Shown here: positions 21,180-33,247 of the stretch, in pieces
How the letters are laid out: the number at the start of each line of letters is the position of its first letter
Numbering within the stretch: the stretch's first letter is position 1
Source: Rhabditophanes sp. KR3021
Taxonomy: Eukaryota > Nematoda > Chromadorea > Rhabditida > Alloionematidae
Direction: 5' to 3'
Length of the DNA stretch: 64,000 bases
Assembly: GCA_963281155.1 (NCBI GenBank)
Contig: CAUJLY010000005.1
Span: 496,001 to 560,000 of the forward strand
Notes under the pieces: generated by a model
Databases searched by the model: none
What the model was told of the DNA's origin: nothing
Seen by the model: the letters and a program-made list of their open reading frames with translations, nothing else
Position numbers and translations under genes: made by a program

Positions 21180-22153
21180 AATTAATCTACAATTTTTCAA
21201 AAATTAAACAGCAATAAAATAATCACGTTATAAAATATTAACTGAAATAACAATTGTTAATGCACGTTTGATTCGATTAAAAATTTCATAATAATGCAGC
21301 AAAATGGTCGATGCATTTAAACTATTAGATAATTGAGTATTTGAAGACGTATGTTTCAATACATTCTTTTGAATGTATGTTATTATGGTAACCTCATAAT
21401 TCAACATCCGTTGTGTTTGTATCGCAATTATACTGTCTAATGGGCTTATTATCTTGAGCACTTATGTTTGGAATTTAATTCGACAATATGCACTTAATTT
21501 AAGAAATAAAAAGAAAATACTTTGTATTTAAATTTAGATGAAAATTATAACAATAATATTTTTTGAAACAAATAGATATAAAATTATAATATGCATAGAA
21601 TTTTTTGATAGGACTAAATTTACAACCATAGTTAAGAAACTTTATTTTATAAATGATGTTTAACACTAAAAATTATGTATTTTATATTAATTTTTAATAC
21701 AGATCTATTTCTTATAGTCAGATTCAAATAATCTTGCTATCTTGAGAAAAACTGTTCTAGATAATTAAATAGTACAATATTACTCAGAGAACAATTATTT
21801 GGAGAATTATGCATTATTTATAACACACAACAATATATTTGTATGATTTTTATTTTATAACCAATTTAAGCACTTTATACAACATTATTAACAGTGCATT
21901 TCTTTTTTAGATTGAATATTATACTTTTAAATACTCTTATCTTTGGTTTTTTATTAAAAAATGGCCTATTTAAATGGTTAAGTATTAGTAAATGAACATT
22001 TTTTTTCGTAATCTTATCTCAAAAATTATTCACAATGATTAAAAGTTATACATGCGACCAATATATCAATATAAAAAACGCAAATTAATCGTTACATAAA
22101 TAATAAACTACAATTGTATTAAATAAGATTATAACCACTGTTATTTTAGGTGA
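21180..22153. other. AT-rich intergenic stretch, nothing recognised
   Basis: About 970 bp of low-complexity AT-rich DNA. A 77-codon minus-strand frame at 21461-21228 has no recognisable features and is probably chance. I see no repeat ends. Confidence 0.4.
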
Positions 22154-22162
22154 CACTTCAAT

Positions 22163-22525
22163 GAATTTGGAGAATATGTATTTGGATGGGTATTAGTGGA
22201 TTCGGGTTTAATCAAAAATTTGGAAATTAAATTTTTTAATAATCAGTGCAAAAATTATTTAATAATTCTTTTAAAAGGTGGATATCATTCATTTTCATGC
22301 AATGGAAAATATATTTTATATGTAGCTGGAACTACTACGAATGATGGATATGGCTATTTAACTGGATTTAATCATCGACGAACTGATTTTTCTCCAAAAA
22401 CAATAAAATTCACAATATATACAACCACAATTCAACCTGGAACAACTACAAAGGTAGCTTCAACGTCGAATATAAATTTTTTGCAAACAATTTATTATTT
22501 TAAATCAAATATTTTATCGTTTTAA
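22163..22525 (+). CDS. orphan exon of a possible secreted protein
   Basis: The frame is open from about 22157 to TAA 22523-22525, without a clear ATG. It gives FGEYVFGWVLVDSG, two cysteines (NQCKNY, SFSCNG), a Thr-rich stretch (IYTTTIQPGTTTK) and a moderately hydrophobic C-terminus, as in some GPI-linked or secreted nematode proteins. Upstream TATTTTAG could be a splice acceptor, but the phase does not fit well. No family recognised. Confidence 0.3.
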   Translation, partial: EFGEYVFGWVLVDSGLIKNLEIKFFNNQCKNYLIILLKGGYHSFSCNGKYILYVAGTTTNDGYGYLTGFNHRRTDFSPKTIKFTIYTTTIQPGTTTKVASTSNINFLQTIYYFKSNILSF

Positions 22526-22575
22526 ACAAATGTTATCTTTGGCTTAAAATGATTTGTGCAATAAGAAATTTTGAA

Positions 22576-22923
22576 TTATAATATGGTTGCATGCCATTCA
22601 GCATTTTCTTTTACACAAGCAGGATCTATTTTAGTATAATGGAGTTTTGGATATATTAGAAAGTAAAATGCGCAGAAAAGAATAAAAGTAACAAAAAAGA
22701 ACAACTAAAAAATATGTATAAATTATTATTATCATAAACCTACTTGAGAGGCACATTGAAAATGCATAATCCATTTTTCGTCATACCTTAATCTTGGAAT
22801 GAACTTGCCAATAAATTTATTTTGATACTTAATTGTAAACAAGTCAACTTTCCCACAACTTGAAAATTTAATTGGAACGGCTATTGTTTTATAACTTGAT
22901 TTGTCATTGCTAATAACTTCACA
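22576..22923 (-). pseudogene. 3' part of a single-pass membrane protein, truncated near element C
   Basis: Two exons, 22923-22744 and 22704-22576, are joined by a 39-bp intron (GTAGGTTTAT to ATTTTTTAG, phase 0). They encode an extracellular domain with three cysteines (CEVISNDKSSY, FSSCGKVDLF, MHFQCASQ), a membrane helix ([18 protein letters not shown]) and a 23-residue tail ending at TAA. A TAA lies directly upstream of the first cysteine codon, and element C begins 23 bp further on, so the 5' part is missing. This gene is too short in each exon to be obvious as a long frame. Family unknown. Confidence 0.5.
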
Positions 22924-22946
22924 TTAGAAGACTTTTCATCTGTTTA

Positions 22947-25769
22947 CACTAAGTTTTTTCAAAATTAGAGGTACTTTTTGATATTTTAATATTTTGTGAG
23001 ACTTTATCAAGTACTAATTCAAAAACAAATGTAACATTTATATTACAGTTTTTACCGGCCTTTCTATTGCACTAATCAATTTTAAAAAAAAATAATATTT
23101 CATAAACCCTTGGGCATTTTTATGTTTATTTTTTAAATTGCAAAAAACTTGCTGATTCTTTTTTTCTAATCTTATATGCATTTTGTAGAGCTATAAATTC
23201 TCTATCTAATGAGCATAAAAGAGTTAGAAAATTTTCCTTTGGATTTTTCAGAAAAATGGATTTAAGATGTTTGTGTATTTTTTGTCAATATTTATTAATA
23301 AAAACATCAAAATGGTTTATAAAAATGTAAATTATATATTTTTATGATGCAGTTTTACCCGTAGATAGTTATAACGCATAATAAGGTCAATTTTATTTTT
23401 CATTGACACCATACTTTGAAATCGAATAAGATCTCTTTTTATTAATGAATCCTGATTTTCACCACCTTGTTCACTGAACAAATTTAACCTCTTATTTCTT
23501 TTTAACTCATCAATAGTATGATCAAGTAGTACATGCAATTTAGGAGTACATTTATGGTCTGATATCATTGAATATATCTCACTTAATTCACAAATTCTAC
23601 TTTCTAAAACTTCAAAATCATCAAATTCAGAATTAAATATCAGAGTTTGGATTTTACTTAATAAAACAAGTCCTCTTTTTGCTAATGAGTATTGGGGTTT
23701 ATCTGGAAATTTGGCAAGAAATCCAGTAATATTGACAAGTAACTTTCTAGTAGCATTTCCAGAGAACATTTGATAATAAGAGCTTGTATTAATGTTCAAA
23801 GACTTAATATATCTAAAGACGCCATCTTGTATTTCTTCTGCATCTTCTTCTTCATTCACAAGAGCTACTAAATTGTCGTATTCATTTTCAAATAACCCCA
23901 TAAACACATGCAGCCAAGGTATTACAATGTCTGTTGGTTCAATTGTTTTACTCAGACTGATTGCTTTTTCACCAAACATAAAGCCATCTTCCGTGTCATG
24001 TATATCCCTGTATTCAGCAGTTCTAGTTTGGTACTGTGCAAGACGTTTTCTGTGATCCACTTTCAAGCTTACATAGATAGCAAAAGTATTTCGAACATTG
24101 TCCTTTCAATCCGAAAAAATTATAGATACACATAAAGTCAGCAGTAAAATAAAAGTGAAGTCTAACTTTGACAATCTTTTTATCAATCATCATTTCAAAT
24201 CCATCCTTCTTGATTCTGTCAATTTCTTCTAATGGTTTTTCAAGAAAGTACTCCATTAAGTTTCTTGTATCTTTACCAAACCAGAAAGCAATTACCGTCA
24301 AAGCCAAGGATGAGTGATTTGATGTAGTAAGTTGTGATTGGATATTAAACTTTGAAGATCCTTGACCGGAATCGCCACTAATGCAAAAATTGATATAATA
24401 TGTTTCTTGCCCATCATAAGATATCTCTTTACAGAAAACCAAATTTTCAGCAGCTAACAAAGAAGAAATTCTTTCTTTAAGAATACTTTCCACATCTTTT
24501 GCAAAACATCCATGTATTAATTCATCTTGTGGTTCGGCAGATACTAATTTTGTTATGTACTCATAATCACCGGTAGCCTCTTGTTTTAACATTTTCTTAA
24601 CAGAATAAAAGCTTGGAAAGATGTGAGTACCGTGTAGATTCTTAAGAAGTAACTCAAATTTATTTTGAGTTAAATTTAACTCCAAGAATAACTTGACGGC
24701 TTGCTCAGTATTGTACTTCTTGGTCACTCGATTATCTACTAAACTTCTTGCTTGAAAATAGTTGCTTAAATTTTCAACGAACATTGAATCGGGTGGCATT
24801 GACATATTTGCTTCGACAAAACTGTCGTAAATATGTCTAACATAGTCTGACCTTGATTGATCTCCAGAATCTTGAACTGGCAGTCTTCGCCTAATTACTG
24901 GTACTTTCTGATTGCACAGTTTGTTATACTTCAACTCCAACTCTGCATATTTTTTATTCAAAACAGAATAGTTGCTTTGTACATCAGCTAATTCCTTTCC
25001 CAGTATTTTATTCCTTTCCAAAACCATCGTGTGCCTTGATTTAAGCAAAGTTGTAGCTTGATTTTCACTCTTTTTCTTCTTTGAAATCTTATGCTCTTGT
25101 TTTGCAGCATTCAATTTGATAATTGGATTTGCTTTTTTGGTCATTGTGAAAGAAAATTGCAATTTGAAAGGTTGAAAATAAAGAAACTAACTCAGAAAAC
25201 TAACTACCAATTGAAATAAGACGGGGAGGTAGACAAAAGTACATATTTTTGATTTTTATAACTATTAAAGAATAGTATTGGAATATTTTCCTTTCAATGC
25301 TAATTTTTAAATTTTAAGGTACAAAAAGTCCAGGAATTATTGTTTTGATTGAAACAGTCTATAATAGTAATTTTTACGTCTGTAACTCTTTTTATTAATG
25401 CTTAAACACTCATCTTTACGAGTATTTTTAACAAAAAATAGACAAACATTTTAAATCCATTTTTCTGAAAAATCCAAAGGAAAATTTTCTAACTCTTTTA
25501 TGCTCATTAGATAGAGAATTTATAGCTCTACAAAATGCATATAAAATTAGAAAAAAAGAATCAGCAAATTTCTTGCAATTTAAAAAATAAACATAAAAAT
25601 GCCCAAGGGTTTATAAAACATTATTTTTTTTTAAAATTGATTAATGTAATGGAAAGACCGCTAAAAACTGTAATATAAATGTTACATTCGTTTTTGAATT
25701 AGTACTTGATAAAGTCTCACAAAATATTAAAATATCAAAAAGTACCTCTAATTTTGAAAAAACTTAGTG
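22947..25769. mobile_element. element C: CMC-like transposon with ~350-bp TIRs
   Basis: Ends CACTAAGTTTTTTCAAAATT (22947) and its inverse (to 25769). The inverted repeats run to about 23305 and from about 25420; they share GAGGTACTTTTTGATATTTT, ATGCCCAAGGGTTTAT and TTATAGCTCTACAAAATGC. The flanks TTTA and TGCA are not a clean duplication, so one side has probably rearranged. On the right the element abuts a fragment of a B-type repeat. A nearly intact transposase gene lies inside on the minus strand. Confidence 0.85.
23332..25144 (-). pseudogene. transposase of element C (one frameshift from intact)
   Basis: The frame starts at ATG 25144 and has no intron. It begins with a Lys-rich coiled coil, continues with SRSDYVRHIYDSF and the catalytic region: first aspartate in CISGDSGQGSSKFNI, second in YFTADFMCIYNFF, GLKGQCSKYFCYLC with C(2)C, H in IPWLHVFMGLF, H(4)H in KLHVLLDH and the glutamate in FSEQGGENQDSLI, ending at 23332. 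A single frame change around 24045-24060, just after the C(2)C block, separates two otherwise open parts. Close in sequence to the transposase of element D. A small error or mutation is all that breaks it, so the element is young. Confidence 0.85.
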
Positions 25770-25770
25770 T

Positions 25771-25884
25771 GCACCTCTATGCAAATCCTCAAATGTCATT
25801 TTTGTTCAAATCATACTCATTCGACTTACTTTTTATAGCCGATCAAAAATATATCATAATATCTGCCATAAGATTAAACGGACT
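25771..25884. repeat. outer end of a B-type TIR, split by element D
   Basis: GCACCTCTATGCAAATCCTC and the following 100 bp match the inverted repeat of element B (11165-11280). The match breaks at 25884 and resumes at 33497-33526 (GACTATTTTACACTAAAATG to TACCGTG, the B terminus). Element D occupies the gap. The rest of this B-type copy was not found to the left, where element C adjoins. Confidence 0.85.
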
Positions 25885-26051
25885 CACACCAATTAACTTA
25901 GTTATAATTTTGGAATTAGAGGTACTTTTTTATATTTGTCAATTTTTAGATATTTTACAAACCTTATTATTAAAATCTGATTAAACATTTTCATTATGGT
26001 TTTTAAGTGGCTTTCTAACGCATATAAAAGAATTTCAAAAAAATAAATTTA

Positions 26052-27310
26052 CAGGTGTAGGTAGTAATTATGCGAACCTTTTTTAAATCGCTATAACTCT
26101 CGAAGAGATCGCTTGTTTGATCTAAAAATTGCCTACAGGGTACTTTTAAACATGCTTAATCTTCTCCCAATTTTTTTTAACATTACGTCAAATGGGTCTC
26201 GAGATATACTCTCCAGAAAAAAAGAAGGAAATTAGGTCGCTCTTGATGAAAAAATGGTCTGTTTTCGCCATAATTGCCGATCAAAAAGCCAAAGGATTCA
26301 CGATTACAAAAAGTGCAATCCAAAGAATAAAGAATGACTCCGCCAGCCATCCAAATTACGTGCCTACTGGAGTAAGAAGAGGGGCAAAAGAAAAGTTGTC
26401 AAAAAAGAAAATTACTAGTTTGAAACAAATGCTCAACAACAAGAACCCCAAGACACAAGAAGAGCTGTCTAGACATTTCAACATCACCCCCAAGACCTTA
26501 GGAAGATATATCAAGCAAAATTGCAAGAAAAAGTTGCTAAAGAAGCCATGGGCTCATGCTTTTAATTTGCTCGTTAAGCATAAAAGAAGTGTCAGATCTT
26601 TGCCTCTTTCCAAGAAGCTGAGTGAAAAAAGTATCGAAAAGTGGTCACCAGTGATGAAGCATGGTTCTGTTGTCATGGTAAAGGTCGTCAAAGGAACGTC
26701 CAGTACGTCAACCTCAATCAAAACACTTTTAATTGTGAACCAAGAAAAAAAATATTTCATCCAAAAAAAATTATGGTGTGGATGGCTTTTAGTGCCAACA
26801 AAATCTTCAAACCTATCTTTGTGGAGCCTGGGGCCAAAGTCAACCAAGATTACTATATGGAGAATGTTTTAAAACCATTTTTGGATGAGAATGAAGCCTT
26901 GTTTACCGAGGAAGGGTACATATTTCATCAGGACTCTGCTCCGGCCCATGTTGGGAAAAAAACGACTGCCTACCTCAGGGGGAAAAATATTCCATTCTTT
27001 TCGAAGGATGAATGGCTTCCAGCAAGCCCTGACTGTGCTCCCTGCGACTATTGGCTATGGGGCTATCTTAAAAATCGAGTTAGAAAGAGAAATTGCACCA
27101 CTATAAAACAACTAAAAAAAGCCATAATTGATGAGGCAAAACTTATTCCACTGGATATGGCGGAAAGGGCAATGGCAGCCATGCCAAAAAGACTTATTAT
27201 GGTAAATAAAGTACGGGGAGAAAATATTGAGCATTTGTTTTAATTTTTGATTATTTAATATAAAGTTACATTGATTTAAAAAAGGTTCGCATAATTATTA
27301 CCTACACCTG
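26052..27310 (+). mobile_element. mariner-family element with intact ends
   Basis: A 1259-bp element bounded by TA (26050-26051 and 27311-27312). Terminal inverted repeats of about 38 bp read CAGGTGTAGGTAGTAATTAT at the left and its inverse at the right, with one or two mismatches. It lies inside the left terminal repeat of element D. Confidence 0.93.
26192..27243 (+). pseudogene. DD37D mariner (maT-like) transposase, one frameshift
   Basis: An N-terminal helix-turn-helix region (RSLLMKKWSVFAIIADQ, ITKSAIQRIK and TPKTLGRYIKQN) is followed, after a frame change near 26641, by the catalytic core: first aspartate in VVTSDEAWF, second in YIFHQDSAPAH, third in DCAPCDYWLWG. I count 37 residues between the second and third aspartates, as in maT-type DD37D transposases. 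The protein ends with RGENIEHLF, TAA 27241-27243. Apart from the frameshift it is complete, so the insertion is recent, but this copy cannot make a transposase. Confidence 0.88.
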
Positions 27311-27665
27311 TATACACACACACCATGCAAAAAAATATTTATTTTTGCTGCCAAAAAAAATTGGCTGAACCGATGGGCTTCTAATTAGCTTCATTTTGTA
27401 GCCCTTGATTTTTGCTACAAGATAGGCTATATAAACCCAAAAACATTTCCACCCATTTTTTTGGAAAATGCCAGATAAACATTGTTGCCGAATTTTTCCT
27501 TATAAATATCTTAATTTGTTTTCATATAAGCCTTATAATTATGTGAAATTTGTATATTTTTCCTACCACTTTCTACATCATCATTCCAATGGCTACCCTC
27601 AACTTTGTCTCCATTATCTTGATCATTTTGTACTTGTCATCAAAAATATCACAATTTTTATCAAG

Positions 27666-29646
27666 ATGGTTACGAAAAGGACTTCAGTTTCAGAGTTGAA
27701 TAGCTCGAAGAAAACCAAACAAGTTAAGAAAGCTAAACAAAAGGAAAACCAAGCTATTTCTATGTTTAAATCAAAGAACGCAATGCTTTTACAAAGTAAT
27801 AAGGAACTTAAACAAGAATTAAATGATATGCAATTACGTTATAAAAAATTAAAGGATACATATGATAGCTTAGAAGCTGCCTACGGAAAGATTGCAAACA
27901 ATAATGCTCTTCTGCCTAAACGTCGTGTATCCTTAGAAGTATCTTGCGAAAGGTCTAGAAGTGACTATATAAAAAAAATGTATTTAAATTTTGTTATTGC
28001 CAACAAGAATATTCCACCTGATCAGATGTTTATCAAAAAGTTAAATGAATACTTCGAATTAAAAGCCTGTGTAGATAAAGTTTCTTTGTCTAAATTTACA
28101 ACAGATCAAGCATTGAAATTACTTCTTGACTTGAATTTAACACAAGAAAAATTCAAAATATTGTCGAGAAATTTGGCCAGTGAACATATATTCCCTAGTT
28201 TCAATTCGGTTAGTAAGATACTAAAGCAGAAACCCCCAGGTAATTATGAATATTCGGAGTTTTATTTAAAACAAGATAATGAAAACAGTAAAGTTACTGG
28301 ATGTTATGCTACTGATGTAGAAGAAATTCTCAAGGAAAGAATTGATTTGTTATACAATTCTGAAAATTTAGTATATAGCGAAAAGATAGACGAACATGGA
28401 AATAAAAGTTTATATGTCAATTGTTGTTTTGGTGGAGATTCGGGCCAAGGTTCTTGCAAATTCAACATCCAACCCCAGTTAAAAAATACAAACCATTCTG
28501 CATTAGCATTGTCTCTTATAGCTTTTTGGTTTGGAAAAGACACAAGAAAGTTAATGGAACATTTTTTAAAGAAGCCTATGAAATCTATCGATTTAATTAA
28601 TAAGAATGGATTTAACATGACTCTAAATCAAGAAGCTGTAAAAGTAATTGTTAAAATATATTTCTGTTCTGATCTTGATGATAAGTTAGATAAATTTACA
28701 TACATATATTTTCATCATTCTTATTTTCTATCCAATATGTAGATTTATCCTATTTATAAGGAAGGCTTTTTATTAAATAAAGGTTCTCATTTTTACAATC
28801 ATCTGACACCCAGATTCCTACGAATCTGCAGATCTTATGACAACTTATAACTTCTTTGGTTTAAAAGGGCAATGCTCTACCCATTTCTGCTATTTATGTA
28901 CTCTTAAAAGTGGTCCAAACAAAAAAAGAAAAAGGTTAAATGATTATGTAGACAGGGAGGCAACGTATAGGGAGCTTCATCATTCTGAAAACAACGCGGA
29001 GTTTAGCGAAAAAAGTGAACCTCTCAGTACTACAATTGGAGTAAAAGATACAATTATACCATGGCTACACATTTTTTTGGGGTTATTTAAAAATGAATTT
29101 GAAGATTTGATGGAACTTGTACAATTAGAAGAAAATGCTGAGGAGATAGAAGATGCCGTTTTTGATTATATTAAAAGTTTAAACATCAATACAAAGAACT
29201 ACTTCCAAACCTTTTCTGGTAATGCAACTCGCAAACTACTTCAAAATGTTGAACAGTTAATGGAGTTGTTTCCAAACAAACCTGATTTTTGTTTAAGAAA
29301 AAAAGGATTTGCTTTGTTGAGTAGCATTCAAACTTCCATTTTTGAAAGTAATTTGGACAATTTGGAAATATTAAAGTCTTTAATTAAATCTTTGGAAGCT
29401 ATTTATAAAGCAATACCAGGGCATAAATTTACCCCAAAATTGCACGTCCTTCTTGACCATACAATAGATGAATTAAACCGTAATGGTGTGTTGAATTTGT
29501 TCAGTGAACAAGGTGGGGAAGGTCAACATTGTTTAATTAAAAAAGATACTATTAGATATCAGAGTATCATTTGTTCTAAGCGAAAGATAGATTTGATAGT
29601 GCGTTATAATTATCAAAGAGTTAAGCTTCATGATAAAAATGTTTAA
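27666..29646 (+). pseudogene. transposase of element D, interrupted by a 154-bp repeat
   Basis: The likely start is ATG 27666 (MVTKRTSVSEL); the frame is also open further 5'. A Lys-rich coiled coil leads to ERSRSDYIKKMYLNF, the first catalytic aspartate in CFGGDSGQGSCKFNI, and NHSALALSLIAFWFG. At 28677, next to the second catalytic aspartate codon, a 154-bp repeat is inserted between two copies of GATCTT. Beyond it (from 28837) the frame continues with YNFFGLKGQCS, C(2)C in FCYLCTL, IIPWLHIFLGLF, H(4)H in KLHVLLDH, and the glutamate in FSEQGGEGQHCLI, ending at TAA 29644-29646. Except for the insertion, the gene reads as intact and is close to that of element C. Confidence 0.88.
28677..28830. 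repeat. 154-bp interspersed repeat, copy inside element D transposase
   Basis: Flanked by GATCTT (28671-28676 and 28831-28836), a likely 6-bp target-site duplication. The insert starts GATGATAAGTTAGATAAATT and ends in a small palindrome, CAGATTCCTACGAATCTG, plus CA. A second copy is at 34579-34730. No coding potential and no terminal inverted repeats seen. It may be a SINE-like or other non-autonomous element. Confidence 0.8.
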
Positions 29647-29776
29647 TAAGTTGATTTTTATATTATTTTAAAGTGTTTTAATTGAATAAAAATAGTTTTT
29701 TAATATTAAAAATGTCCAATATATATTCACTCGCATTTTCCGAAAAAATGGGCGGAATTTTTTTTTGGTTTATATA

Positions 29777-32700
29777 CACGCTGGTGAAATATGTGCTTTT
29801 TACTACATTTAAGTCAATATCTCAGAATCCACATGCACTGGAAGTTTGCCATAATAGTCATTAGATTCCCCTTCAAAAACTAAATCTAATGAGACCAAGA
29901 AACCTTTCCAGACACAAGTCCATCAGACAGGAGGAGCACGCAAAACAAGACCTTTAAAATATTTTTGTAAATAATTGCAAATACATGTGTTTTTTATGTT
30001 ATTAAACGTCAGAATAAAATAGAATCCTTTAAATTTATTTAAAATCAAATTTTTGTGCACGAAAAAACCGTTATATTGCATCATCACAAGTAGTTATAGA
30101 GGTATTGACACAAAGTGCAACTAAAGGTAAAAATATCAAATTGTACTGAGTTGGGAAGTTGTGCATGTTCAAACTTGCTCACAATGTGTTTAATGCTTAC
30201 GTTGATGAAGAGCGAACACAAATTTAAGGTATACCAGGTCGCAATTGGTCACATATTTTTGTTCTTGGTTTACTGGGTATAGGTGCAGAATCAAGGCCCA
30301 CAGCTCCTCAAATAAAAAGAAATTTAAAAATCGGCTTGCTAGCAATTGTTTAGTTTTTCATGGGCTTTCTAATGCATATTATTGTAAAACAATCGGTGGG
30401 ATCCCCGAGGACGAGTTCTAATTTTAAGGTCAAAATTTGTTATTTTACGTGTTTTAGTGTATTTTGTTAATTAAAGTTTGTTGGAAGTCGTATATTTCGA
30501 ATATTAATGTTAAGAAGGCTGTAATATAATTATTAATGCTTATTATTTGAATTATGCTTCATCTAAATACTAGTAATGAAACCTATTTCTCATAACAAAC
30601 CAGTTGATTTAAACTATGTTTTGCGCATTTATTGTCGTCACAATCGCTCTTATTCTGGTCCATTCCTGACTTCCTTCTAGAATCTCCCAAGGACCTTATC
30701 ATCTCCATAAACAATTAGACCCTTAGCATATTACCCAATTAATGTTCCGCTTGTCCGTCATTATTCATTTCATTTATGAATTGTTTCATCCAATTTTAAC
30801 TCATATTTTTTGTATTTTCAGGATGCCCCCTGGAAAGAAGAGAAGTAACGCTTCAAGAAGAAACCTCAATGCTGCAAACGTTCAGCAGGAGGTTACTAGA
30901 CAGTCTCAAGCTGCAAGAGTTAAGGAAGAACTAAGAAAATTGCGAGCTCAGCGCATCAAAGACAAAACTCTAATTATGTCTTTATCAACAAGAGTGAAAA
31001 GTCAGAAGAAACAACTGAAGGAGTGCGAATACAAGGCCCTTACAAAGTCTTTCATACCAACATGAGAAGATCGCCTTACAAAGAGCTTGGAGTGTCGGCA
31101 AGATTCGATCGTATCAAATTTTGGATGGGAATTCTGAAGGAAATGAACGCTGGATCAGATCTCTGCTTTGAAGCACGTGATGAGCTTGCCACAAGATTGT
31201 TGAAAGGATTTGAGGAAGAAGACAACGTTCGGCTCAGTGCCGAGAAGACGGCTGAGTTTTTCCTGAGCCTCGGAGTTAGTCAAAATAAATTTGAGTTGAT
31301 TTATCAACTTCTACGGTCTTACGAGATTCCGGTTCCTTTCGCCCCTTACTCAAGTTTCCTCAAGTTTATTCAAGAAACTCCAACTGGTAACTTTGTCACA
31401 ATTAGAAGAGGAGATAAAATTGGAACAGTATCTTCAAACATCAAAGCCATGGTCCAGGAGCGGATTCAACGACTTGGTGATTCAGGAAATTTAGTTTACG
31501 AGCAAGTATCTGAAACAGAAATAAAGGTAAAACTTTGCCTAATCGGAGACAAAGGAAAGGAGATGACAAAGTTTTGCTTTCAACCCCAAGTTAAGGACAA
31601 AAACCATTCATACCAAACTTTGAGTGTTATTGGGTTGTGGCACGGAGACGACAGCAGGGATTCTTTGGATCACTTCTTGAATACGAAATACGACAATGAA
31701 GAATGTAGGATGCCTAATGGATTGGTAATGGAACAGCTAAAGAACATTGGGACGATTAAACTGGAAAATGGAATGAAATGTTCCTTTGAATTGATGTTAA
31801 CAGGAGACTTCCTCTTTATCTACAGTTTCATGGGATTCAAAGGCCAAGCATCGAACTTCTTTTGCTACTATTGCAACTTCTACAGTCGTACCAGAGCTGA
31901 TCCAGCAACCTACCACAAAAACCAAAAGACGCGTTGGAAGGATTTTAGCTACAACTGTGAATCAAGATCTATGGCTCATGATGTTGGCTGTGAATTGAAA
32001 GAACTTAAGAAAGTCGGTTTTAAGACAAGTCCATTGATGAATATTGAATACGGCAACATCCTGATGCCTTTGTTACACATCTTTATGGGAATGACCATGG
32101 ACACTATTAAGAGACTTGAAGTATTTTTGAGTAATGAGGAAAAAGATGCGCTGTATGATTGTTTAAAGGAGATAGGAATAAGAGTAAGAGAATATTGGGA
32201 AGCAGTTAGTGGAAATGGAGTTAACAAAATTATGAAGAATATTGAAAAGTTTTTGCAAATATTACCGGACAGAAACATCATCAAAGACATCAAGGCAATT
32301 CTCAAGCAAATCTCGCAAGTCTACTCTTTAATTTTGAAGCTAAACTGGAAGACGAAATGAAGTTGGAGGAAGCTTTGGATGGTTTGGCTGATGCTTTTAT
32401 GTGTGGTACTTTTTCGAAAGACTACAACATAACACCAAAAGCTCATACCTTAGTCTGTCATGCTATTGAGCAATTAAAATTACATGGCACACTTATGTTG
32501 TTTTCAGAGCAAGGCCAGGAAGCTCTTCACAACATCATGAACAAGGATCTCATCCGAATTCAGTCGATGCCTTCTATTGTAAACCAACTTGATTTACTTA
32601 TCCGTTTCCATTCTATGCGGGTTCTTTTCTTTGATAATAAATTACGATTATAAATACATTTTCCTTTTATTTTCTTTAAAAACATTTAATTAGGCTTTTG

Positions 32701-33247
32701 ATGTTCTTTAATAAGCAATTATATTCAAATATTATTCGAATAAGAGATAGTTTTTTAAAAATACGACAATACTCGTGTCTAAAATATTAAATATAACCAT
32801 TGCAAAGGTAAATAAATGCAATGAGACGAGAGTCCAACACTAGCTTACATAGCTTAAAACGTTATATGTAAGAATAATTGATAAATAAGAGCATGAATTC
32901 ACAAAAATATCAAAATACTAAAATAAAATATTCATGTTTTTTTTTAAAATTAGAACTCGTCCTCGGCGGTCCCATCAATTGTTTTACAATAATATACATT
33001 AGAAAGCTTGTAAAAAACTAAACAATTGCTAGCAAGCCGATTTTAAATTTCGCTTTTTAAAGTCTGGTACTGATGCCAAATATCTCAAGGGTCATTCTAT
33101 AATGACAATGTTTCAGAAAAGTCACATGTAGCCCAACGTGATAGGAAATGATACTTTTATCTTATTTATCATGTTTAAAAATGGTTAGAACACTAATACA
33201 GCATATATAACACGATCCTGCTTAAATGTAGTGACTTCACCAGCGTG
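29777..33247. mobile_element. element E: CMC-like transposon nested in element D
   Basis: Both ends read CACGCTGGTGAA (29777 onward, and inverted to 33247), followed by a related ACTACATTTAAG. A strong inner inverted block (about 30328-30435 against 32945-33050) shares TTGCTAGCAATTGTTTAGTTT and GAGGACGAGTTCTAATTTTA. The flanks are TATA and ATAT; an ATAT duplication with one ambiguous base is likely. The insertion lies 130 bp after the stop codon of the element D transposase and against the inner edge of the right repeat of D. Base composition is less AT-rich than C and D. Confidence 0.75.
30823..32653 (+). pseudogene. transposase of element E (two frame changes)
   Basis: ATG 30823 follows TGTATTTTCAGG, so it is probably the start of a spliced exon. 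A basic coiled coil (KEELRKLRAQRIKDK) runs to about 31050, where the frame shifts. The long second part (31023-32360) has the first aspartate in CLIGDKGKEMTKFCF, the second in LMLTGDFLFIYSF, MGFKGQASNFFCYYC with C(2)C and MPLLHIFMGM. Near 32345 the frame shifts again into H-x4-H (HTLVCH) and the glutamate in FSEQGQEALHNIM, ending at 32653. The order and spacing are the same as in elements B, C and D, but the sequence is clearly a separate subfamily. Confidence 0.85.

Noticed and set aside
28640..28840. The 154-bp segment considered as an intron of the element D transposase
   Set aside because: No GT donor fits the left edge, related transposases are uninterrupted there, and the same segment occurs alone at 34.6 kb with flanking duplications at the first site.
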